24,609 bases of DNA from CAZUVM01 sp964623885 (lineage in GTDB: Bacteria; Verrucomicrobiota; Verrucomicrobiia; Limisphaerales; UBA8199). Location of the stretch: positions 1-24,609 of the forward strand of contig CAZUVM010000206.1 of assembly GCA_964623885.1 (NCBI GenBank), in the 5' to 3' direction. A program made the translations under genes and the position numbers. Below are positions 16,670-21,974 of this stretch, one piece after another (the stretch's first letter is position 1; every line of letters starts with the position of its first letter). Below the pieces are notes generated by a model. It was given only the letters and a program-made list of their open reading frames with translations, was not told the DNA's origin and searched no databases.

Positions 16670-16696
16670 GGTAAGGAGGCCGTCCTCGGCGTCCCC
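16670..16696 (+). repeat. REP-like palindrome copy 1
   Basis: A 27-bp intergenic copy (GGTAAGGAGGCCG...CGGCGTCCCC) between two convergent gene ends. Compared with copy 4 the left arm carries two substitutions, so the stem is imperfect. Orientation is defined by the GGTAA head. Confidence 0.7.
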
Positions 16697-16715
16697 AATC
16701 CATCACTCCATTCTC

Positions 16716-18209
16716 TCAACTCTTCCCCCGGTACCACACATCCTCCTCTTCCTCCCCATACCACCGGCTCATTGTCACCTTGAGCTGGGTATAAAACTGC
16801 ACGCCTTCCTTGCCCTGCATGTGCAGATCGCCGAAGAATGATTCGTTCCAGCCGTTAAACGGAAACCACGCCATCGAGGCCGGTACACCCACATTGATTC
16901 CCACCATCCCGCATTTGATTCGGTGCTTGAACTCGCGCGCTGCTTTGCCCGAGCGGGTGAAAATCGACGCGCCATTGCCGTACGGCGACTGATTCGCAAT
17001 TTCAATAGCGGCATCCAGATCTGCCGTCCGTATCACATTGAGCACCGGGCCGAAAATCTCCTCGCGCATCACGGTCATCCCTGCCTGCACTTCATCGAGC
17101 ACCGTTGCGCCGAGGAAAAAACCGTTCGGCGCCACCTCGCACTTCGTAGTGCGTCCGTCCGCAGCCACGCGCGCGCCTTCCCGGCTGCCCACCTCGATTA
17201 ACTGAGCCACTCGCTCCCGATGCTCGCGCGTGATCACCGGCCCCATGTCTGGCTGTGGCTCTCGATCGGTTGGGCCGACTTTGATCCGTCGCGCCGCCTC
17301 CACTAGCGCGGGCACGACCTGTTTACCGGCATCTCCCACCGCTACCGTCGTCGAACCGGCCATGCACCGTTCCCCAGCGCAACCGAACGCAGCTTCAATA
17401 ACACCGCGCACCGAATTCTCTACGTCCGCGTCCGGCATGAGGAGCACGAAGTTTTTGGCGCCACCGTTGGCCTGAACGCGTTTGCCGTGCCGCGTGCCGG
17501 TCTCATAAATCTGTCGCGCCACCGGCGTCGAGCCCACAAACGAAATCGCCCTGACCTTCGGATGCTTCAGCAACGCGTCGACACACTCCCTCCCGCCGTG
17601 CACGATGTTCAGCACGCCCTTGGGCAACCCCGACTTTTCCAGTAGCCCTGCCACTTTCAACGCCGTCAGCGGCACCTTCTCGCTTGGCTTCAGCACAAAC
17701 GTGTTGCCGCACGCAATCGCTACCGGATACATCCACAGCGGCACCATGCACGGAAAATTGAACGGCGTAATCCCCACGCAGACACCCAGCGGCTGGCGAA
17801 TGCTGTCGCAATCAATCCCGCGCGCAATATTCTCCAGCGATTCGCCTGTCGACAACGACGGCACCCCGCAAGCGAACTCCACCATCTCGATCCCCCGCTT
17901 CACGTCCCCGCGCGACTCCATCAATGTTTTGCCGTGCTCTCGCGTATTGCAATGAACCAGTTCCTCAAAATGATCCTCCAGTAGCGCTTTGAACCGGAAC
18001 AAAATCCGCGCCCGCTCAACCGCCGGTGTCTCGCTCCAATCTCCAAACGCCGCTTCCGCCGCTGCTACTGCTGGCTCAACGTGCTTAGTCGTGCACACCG
18101 GCGCTTCGGCAATCACTTCACCCGTCGATGGATTGTGCACGGGCGTGTGCTCCGCTTCGCTTAGCACCTGCCACTCACCACCTATCCAAACCGGACATTG
18201 CGCTTCCAT
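16716..18209 (-). CDS. mmsA: CoA-acylating methylmalonate-semialdehyde dehydrogenase
   Basis: A 497-aa aldehyde dehydrogenase superfamily member that converts methylmalonate semialdehyde (or malonate semialdehyde) with NAD+ and CoA to propionyl-CoA or acetyl-CoA, in valine or inositol catabolism. Visible are the oxyanion Asn151 in ITPFNFP, the NAD-site LKPSEKVP and FVGSTPVA, and catalytic Cys282 in GCAGERCMAGS. The segment after VQANGGAKN lacks the usual Glu general base, as is typical for MMSDH. The C-terminal FPFNGWNESFFGDLHMQGKEG stretch is diagnostic for MmsA/IolA. The start ATG 18207-18209 gives a complete N-terminus. No valine or inositol genes are adjacent, so the pathway is unresolved. 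Confidence 0.95.
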   Translation of the reverse strand: MEAQCPVWIGGEWQVLSEAEHTPVHNPSTGEVIAEAPVCTTKHVEPAVAAAEAAFGDWSETPAVERARILFRFKALLEDHFEELVHCNTREHGKTLMESRGDVKRGIEMVEFACGVPSLSTGESLENIARGIDCDSIRQPLGVCVGITPFNFPCMVPLWMYPVAIACGNTFVLKPSEKVPLTALKVAGLLEKSGLPKGVLNIVHGGRECVDALLKHPKVRAISFVGSTPVARQIYETGTRHGKRVQANGGAKNFVLLMPDADVENSVRGVIEAAFGCAGERCMAGSTTVAVGDAGKQVVPALVEAARRIKVGPTDREPQPDMGPVITREHRERVAQLIEVGSREGARVAADGRTTKCEVAPNGFFLGATVLDEVQAGMTVMREEIFGPVLNVIRTADLDAAIEIANQSPYGNGASIFTRSGKAAREFKHRIKCGMVGINVGVPASMAWFPFNGWNESFFGDLHMQGKEGVQFYTQLKVTMSRWYGEEEEDVWYRGKS

Positions 18210-18265
18210 TGCGCGAACCTAACAAGCCCCGCCAAACCACTGCAAGCTTGCGGCTTCCGCATTCC

Positions 18266-18292
18266 GATAAGGACGCCGCCCCCGGCATCCCG
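18266..18292 (+). repeat. REP-like palindrome copy 2
   Basis: A 27-bp copy (GATAAGGACGCCG...CGGCATCCCG), 57 bp upstream of the mmsA start. The arms pair with one mismatch. The head is GATAA instead of GGTAA. Confidence 0.65.
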
Positions 18293-18410
18293 CTCTCCTG
18301 CTCATAATCGTAATCTTAATCTAGACTCCACTTCTGATCCGTCCTCAAATCTGAAACCCTGCCATTCATTTTGTCCTCGTGCCTTCATCACTGCCTACTC
18401 CACGAAATTG

Positions 18411-18516
18411 GTCTCACGCCAAGGTCGCAGAGGCCGCAAAGAAATGACGATTCTGCAGACCGGCTCGTTTGTTCTTCCGTCAGGAACCTTCGGTCCTTTG
18501 CGGCCTTCCCATGAGA
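18411..18516. repeat. Inverted-repeat intergenic element of the 'CTCACGC..AAGG..CGCAAAG' kind
   Basis: The left arm 18411-18441 (CTCACGCCAAGG then GCAGAGGCCGCAAAG) and the right arm 18494-18516 (CTTTGCGG-CCTT then CATGAGAC) are imperfect reverse complements around a 52-bp centre. Also, CTCACGCCAAG (18413-18423) has an exact 11-bp reverse complement at 18597-18607. Elements with this wording occur between genes in several phyla (from memory; not checked here). No coding capacity is evident. Confidence 0.55.
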
Positions 18517-18711
18517 CAGAAAAACCGGGACATTGGTAATCAAGTGCTTAAGCCTGTCTCAAGACATCACGAGCAGGGCCGTTTCGGCCCAGGAAGCTTG
18601 GCGTGAGGCAAAAAAAGACTCCAATCTCAGCAGCCGCGCTTGGCTCATTCACCCTTCCTCCGAATTCCGCAGTCCATTGACATCCATCCCCTTTCTGACA
18701 ATGCTTCGGTT

Positions 18712-19719
18712 ATGCGCCTCCGAACTAATCTCATCCATTTGCTTCTCTTCTTGTGCCCTGCCCTGCTTTTGTCCGCCGCCGAGCACAATGCTCATGGCCT
18801 TTTGCTCGTCGCCAATAAAGGCGACCAGACCCTCGGCATCATCGATCCCGTCACTGGAAAGCAAATCGCTACCGTCCCGGAAGACGGTATCACGGGCCAC
18901 GAGGTCATTGCCTCGCCCGACGGCAAACGCGCGTTCGTCCCCATCTACGGCAACTCCGGAGTAGGCCACCCCGGCACTGATGGTTCGCTCCTTCGAGTTA
19001 TCGACCTTGCCTCCCGCCAAATCGTCGGCACCGTCAATTTCGGCAAAGGCGTTCGACCCCATTGTCCCAAGTTCGGACCAAAGGATCACCTGCTTTACGT
19101 AACCACCGAGCTCGAAAATGCAATCACTGTGATCGATCCCAAAACCTTGCAGATCCTCTACCAGGTTCCCACCGGCCAGCCGGAGTCGCACATGCTCGCC
19201 ATCACTCGCGATAACCGCCACGGTTATACTTCGAATGTTGGCGGCGGGACCGTTTCCGTGCTCGACCTCAAAAAGAAAAAAGTGCTCACCACCATCCCGG
19301 TCTCCCGCACGGCGCAGCGCATCTCGTTGTCGACTGATGATCGTTGGGTTTTCACCTCAGACCAGACCAAACCACAATTGGCGGTCATCAGCACCAAAAC
19401 CAATGCCGTGAGTCTTTGGATCCCACTACCGGGCACAGGCTATGGAACTGCCCCAACACCAGATGGCCACTGGCTCCTCGTCGCACTCAGTAACGTCGGC
19501 AAAGTAGCGGTCGTGGATCTTCAATCCATGCAAGTCGCCCGCACGCTCGACGTGCCGCGCGCGCCGCAGGAAGTGGTTGTGCGCCCCGATGGCGCCATCG
19601 CCTACGTTTCCTGCGATGCCAGCCGCCAAGTCGCCGAACTCGACCTCAACGACTGGAAAGTCGCCAGGCTAATTGACGCCGGCCGCGGCGCCGACGGCCT
19701 GGCCTGGGCCCCGCAATAA
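18712..19719 (+). CDS. Exported YVTN/YncE-like beta-propeller protein
   Basis: A 335-aa protein. I start it at ATG 18712 because it opens a signal peptide (MRLRTNLIHLLLFLCPALLLSAA). The frame is open upstream to 18640, but that stretch is not signal-like. The mature part repeats a 40-45-residue blade: GDQTLGIIDPVTGKQIATVP, GSLLRVIDLASRQIVGTV, ENAITVIDPKTLQILYQVP, GGTVSVLDLKKKKVLTTIP, VGKVAVVDLQSMQVARTL, RQVAELDLNDWKVARLI. These are YVTN-type blades as in YncE and cytochrome d1-like propellers, forming one seven-bladed disc. No heme motif or catalytic residues are visible, so it is probably a periplasmic binding or scaffold protein. Two REP-like palindromes follow the stop codon immediately. 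Confidence 0.87.
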   Translation: MRLRTNLIHLLLFLCPALLLSAAEHNAHGLLLVANKGDQTLGIIDPVTGKQIATVPEDGITGHEVIASPDGKRAFVPIYGNSGVGHPGTDGSLLRVIDLASRQIVGTVNFGKGVRPHCPKFGPKDHLLYVTTELENAITVIDPKTLQILYQVPTGQPESHMLAITRDNRHGYTSNVGGGTVSVLDLKKKKVLTTIPVSRTAQRISLSTDDRWVFTSDQTKPQLAVISTKTNAVSLWIPLPGTGYGTAPTPDGHWLLVALSNVGKVAVVDLQSMQVARTLDVPRAPQEVVVRPDGAIAYVSCDASRQVAELDLNDWKVARLIDAGRGADGLAWAPQ

Positions 19720-19720
19720 T

Positions 19721-19747
19721 GGTAAGGACGCCGTCCCACGGACTTCC
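19721..19747 (+). repeat. REP-like palindrome copy 3 (degenerate right arm)
   Basis: A 27-bp copy (GGTAAGGACGCCGTCCC then ACGGACTTCC) beginning one base after the stop of the propeller gene. The left half is canonical. The right arm has decayed. It is 34 bp from copy 4 in the same orientation. Confidence 0.65.
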
Positions 19748-19754
19748 GACGTTT

Positions 19755-19781
19755 GGTAGGGACGCCGTCCCCGGCGTCCCC
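19755..19781 (+). repeat. REP-like palindrome copy 4 (best-preserved)
   Basis: A 27-bp copy with a GTAG head followed by GGACGCCG-TCCC-CGGCGTCC, a perfect 8-bp stem (9 bp counting the preceding G). It stands in tandem with copy 3 downstream of the propeller gene, where it could also stabilise the 3' end of the mRNA. Confidence 0.75.
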
Positions 19782-19862
19782 ATCTTCTCCGTCTTCATTT
19801 AGCGCCGACCTCAGAGGCCAGCGGTTCGATGTTGAGTGTTCGGCGTTGAACGTTCGAAGTTC

Positions 19863-19923
19863 AAAGCCAATAAAAAAATCGGGCCCGCCTCATCAGCGAG
19901 CCCGATCTGATTTAATTGGCTTT
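19863..19923 (-). terminator. Rho-independent terminator of the Cys-rich gene, with outer stem
   Basis: On the minus strand, 20 bp after the TAA of the Cys-rich gene, an 11-bp stem with one mismatch (19878-19888 with 19896-19906, 7-nt loop) is followed by seven T residues (plus-strand A run 19872-19878). A perfect outer 9-bp stem, AAAGCCAAT (19863-19871) with ATTGGCTTT (19915-19923), encloses it. This gives a plus-strand structure followed by TTATT that may stop transcription from the propeller gene as well. Confidence 0.8.
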
Positions 19924-19925
19924 TA

Positions 19926-20753
19926 TTAATTCTGCAATGGCGCCGCTTTTCGCAAGTCAAAGTCGCCATCAAAGCCACTGAACGGCATAAAACAAGGCGT
20001 AGTCGCCACCCCGTTGATCAGCAAAGTGGCCGCTCCCGCCGGAGCATTGGTCGCCGGGCAAGTGACTCCCGTTAGATCCCCAGCATATGCCGCCTGGATC
20101 CGCGCTCCAGGAACCGGTCCCGCTGGCAGCACCGCGCCATAGAGCGTTCCCTCGAAATGATTGCAGACTCCGCATGGTCCGCCCGCCACTGGCGTGCCCA
20201 GGCCGGTCACACCGGTCAACGAACCAACCGCCAACACGTTTGTGCCGGAAACGATCTTGAAGGAACCGCTCTCCGTGCCGACCCAATCGTTGGTCCGCAC
20301 ATCCAAGTGCAGCACGGCGTTGAATGTGGAGTTGGTTGGGAACATCCCAAATAACTCGTCGCATCCGGCAATTGCGCTGAGCGGTCCGCTTAACTGTTCA
20401 CTAAGCTCTGCCCTGGATGGCGACTGGAATTCGTTCGTGCAAGTGATCTCCGGGAACGTATTCGTGTAGCAGTGCACCACTTGCGTCGGCACATTCGTGC
20501 ATTGCACCATGCCGGCGCTATTCGTCGTGCACACCTGCTTCCAAACCCAATTCGTGAAACAATGCGAAAAGGTGACCATGTTCGTCGTGCAGACTCTTGT
20601 CGGGCACCCGCCTGGTGTGCTCGATGTCACCGTGACCGTTCCAGCAACTTGTCCGGATGCCGTGAGCAGTGATCCCGGTGTCGCACCAAGCGCGCCAACG
20701 GCCGTGGCCAGCGTCATTCCTACGCAGGCGAGGATGAGGGTGTTTTTCTTCAT
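19926..20753 (-). CDS. Secreted cysteine-rich protein with decapeptide Cys repeat
   Basis: A 275-aa protein with a Sec signal (cleavage near residue 24, GALGA-T). The start ATG 20751-20753 has a strong AAGGAGAG ribosome binding site. The mature chain has twelve cysteines. Residues 50-108 form a tract in which Cys55, 65, 75, 85, 95 and 105 are exactly ten apart, most followed by (T/F/Y)TN or TN. The C-terminal half (about 125-275) has alternating beta pattern (FNAVLHLDVRTNDW, GSFKIVSG, HFEGTLYGAVLP) with a PCGVCN pair, and ends FDGDFDLRKAAPLQN. I do not recognise a family. It is monocistronic, with its own promoter and terminator. Export and multiple disulfides are inferred. It may be a surface or matrix protein. 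Confidence 0.82.
   Translation of the reverse strand: MKKNTLILACVGMTLATAVGALGATPGSLLTASGQVAGTVTVTSSTPGGCPTRVCTTNMVTFSHCFTNWVWKQVCTTNSAGMVQCTNVPTQVVHCYTNTFPEITCTNEFQSPSRAELSEQLSGPLSAIAGCDELFGMFPTNSTFNAVLHLDVRTNDWVGTESGSFKIVSGTNVLAVGSLTGVTGLGTPVAGGPCGVCNHFEGTLYGAVLPAGPVPGARIQAAYAGDLTGVTCPATNAPAGAATLLINGVATTPCFMPFSGFDGDFDLRKAAPLQN
20430..20606 (-). repeat. 30-bp (10-residue) tandem repeat tract with invariant Cys
   Basis: Cysteine codons fall at 20589-20591, 20559-20561, 20529-20531, 20499-20501, 20469-20471 and 20439-20441, an exact 30-bp spacing. The units read C-TTN, C-FTN, C-TTN, C-TN, C-YTN and C-TN, each followed by variable residues. At the DNA level the plus-strand string TTCGTCGTGCA is identical at 20521 and 20581. 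Confidence 0.85.
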
Positions 20754-20878
20754 GTGCTTCTCTCCTTATTACTTTTTACTTTGTTTTGTCTGTTTTTACC
20801 GCCGAACAGATCCGTCCTCCTTTGCCCGCCGAAAGAAGACACACCAATCCGGCGCCTGGTTAACCCGCTGTGAGTTCC

Positions 20879-20907
20879 CTTATCGCTCAGGACCTAGTCA
20901 GTGTCAA
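20879..20907 (-). promoter_or_regulatory. Sigma-70-type promoter for the Cys-rich gene
   Basis: On the minus strand TTGACA (20902-20907) is a perfect -35, followed by a 17-bp spacer and GATAAG (20879-20884), matching four of six -10 positions. Transcription would start near 20872, about 120 nt before the ATG. Confidence 0.55.
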
Positions 20908-21003
20908 CCATCACTCAACAATTACGCGGTCCGTAATGTCCCTAAACAATACTCGGCGATTCCTTGGGAGCGACCCGCTTGCAGCAGCCGGAATAGTACG
21001 TTC

Positions 21004-21035
21004 GCGAAAACTCCGACTCGTAGAGTTCGCTTTTT
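21004..21035 (+). terminator. Weak hairpin plus T run, possible terminator or attenuator
   Basis: GCG-AA-AACTC pairs with GAGTT-CGC around a 9-nt loop, followed by TTTTT. It lies upstream of the PEP-CTERM promoter and does not follow any plus-strand gene, so it would terminate only a small RNA or read-in transcription. Confidence 0.3.
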
Positions 21036-21078
21036 GGAGCACCACATGATTGCTCATAAATAAAACCTATCAAATCTC

Positions 21079-21107
21079 TTGACATTAATAGATTTCATGT
21101 CTTGAAT
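21079..21107 (+). promoter_or_regulatory. Sigma-70-type promoter for the PEP-CTERM gene
   Basis: TTGACA (21079-21084) is a perfect -35, then a 17-bp spacer and TTGAAT (21102-21107), matching four of six -10 positions. Transcription would begin near 21114. An AAGGA ribosome binding site at 21118-21122 lies 8 nt before ATG 21131, so the leader is very short. Confidence 0.6.
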
Positions 21108-21130
21108 ACTACTTAGTAAGGATTGATCAT

Positions 21131-21703
21131 ATGAAAAGACTTTGCTTGGTTTATCTCCTTGGACTGAGCAGCCTCGCGAGCTTTGCCCAGTCCGCGTTCG
21201 ACTTCTCCAACGATTCCACTTCTCTGGTTTATACCAATGCACTCTCGGTCGGTGGGACGCGCGGCTTAATAGCGCCGCCACAAGTTTATTATTTTGGGCT
21301 GTTCATCGCTCCTAATGGCACCACCGATCGTAGCCTCTTCACGTTCACCGGACTCTACGCTACGAACACGTCCATCGCCGGCCGTTACTCCGGCGGCGCC
21401 TCCGTGACTGTCCCGGGTTGGCCCGTAGGCAATACTGCCATGCTTCAGGTTCGCGGATGGTCTGACACCCTCGGTCACGATTGGACTGCTATAGCCGGCC
21501 AGCAAAGTGGCGACCAGTGGCTAGCCAACGGGTTCTATGGAGAATCCACCGTGGCCCCGTTCACCTTCTCAGGTTCACCCACGCCGCCGGGAGCCTCCAG
21601 CTTCGGAAGCTTCGACCTGACAGCCGTCCCCGAACCTTCCGCCGCCGCGCTGCTTATCGTTCTGCTCATGACGCTCTTTAGTCGACATCGGGCAATAGAT
21701 TAA
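21131..21703 (+). CDS. PEP-CTERM sorting-domain protein
   Basis: A 190-aa protein starting at ATG 21131 behind an AAGGA ribosome binding site and a strong promoter. It has a Sec signal (about 1-21, FAQSA), a beta-rich Ser/Thr/Gly body with N-linked-type NGT and NTS sites, and a C-terminal PEP-CTERM signal: VPEP at 166-169, a hydrophobic helix at 171-183 and a basic SRHR end. In known systems exosortase cuts at PEP during export to the cell surface in exopolysaccharide-producing Gram-negatives. No exosortase is in this window. The stop TAA 21701-21703 is followed in the same frame by 54 sense codons of a foreign tail. Confidence 0.9.
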   Translation: MKRLCLVYLLGLSSLASFAQSAFDFSNDSTSLVYTNALSVGGTRGLIAPPQVYYFGLFIAPNGTTDRSLFTFTGLYATNTSIAGRYSGGASVTVPGWPVGNTAMLQVRGWSDTLGHDWTAIAGQQSGDQWLANGFYGESTVAPFTFSGSPTPPGASSFGSFDLTAVPEPSAAALLIVLLMTLFSRHRAID

Positions 21704-21868
21704 ACCGCGAGCTTCCAAAGAACCGCCAGCCTCAGCGATACCCACGGCTGGATCAACGTCGCCAACATCATGTTGAGCCAATCCGTCCAACTCTGGGTCG
21801 ATACTAACATCGACGCTTCCTTGCCCATGAACCCGCTCCACTTCTACCGGATCCTGCCCGCCCAATGA
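21704..21868 (+). pseudogene. Orphan C-terminal FYR-tail fragment
   Basis: Directly after the PEP-CTERM stop and in the same frame, 54 sense codons run to TGA 21866-21868. The peptide has LSDTHGWINVAN, WVDTN and NPLHFYRILPAQ, which matches the W...DTN...FYR ending of the Ig-repeat protein at the start of this window. It has no start codon with a ribosome binding site of its own. I read it as the remaining 3' end of an older exported protein gene whose upstream part was lost or replaced. Production by stop-codon readthrough is the less likely alternative. Confidence 0.6.
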
Positions 21869-21974
21869 TAATCCTGGGAGCACAAGGGATCTTGCCTCAT
21901 GTCGCTTGGAATTGAGCGCCCTCTGCTGCAAATTCCACTTTTCATGAATCTCCCCCCAGGGGGAGGGAATAGCG

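Larger units (their letters stand above)
18210..18711. other. 502-bp intergenic region rich in repeats
   Basis: This region separates mmsA (-) from the propeller gene (+). It holds REP-like copy 2 (18266-18292), three copies of a TAATC(G/T) hexamer at 18305-18322, an inverted-repeat element at 18411-18516 with a further outer arm to 18607, and a GGGCCG-TTT-CGGCCC hairpin at 18576-18590 that has no U tract. Open frames inside it have no coding character that I can support. Confidence 0.7.
20754..21130. other. Divergent 377-bp regulatory region
   Basis: The region separates the Cys-rich gene (-) from the PEP-CTERM gene (+). It holds a promoter for each (below). The minus-strand transcript would carry a leader of about 120 nt. 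A weak hairpin with a T run occurs at 21004-21035. Open frames entering it from 20497 are shadows of the Cys-rich gene. Confidence 0.7.

Noticed and set aside
18576..18590. GGGCCG-TTT-CGGCCC hairpin as a terminator
   Set aside because: It has no following U tract and no gene ends nearby on either strand; it is probably part of the repeat-rich spacer.
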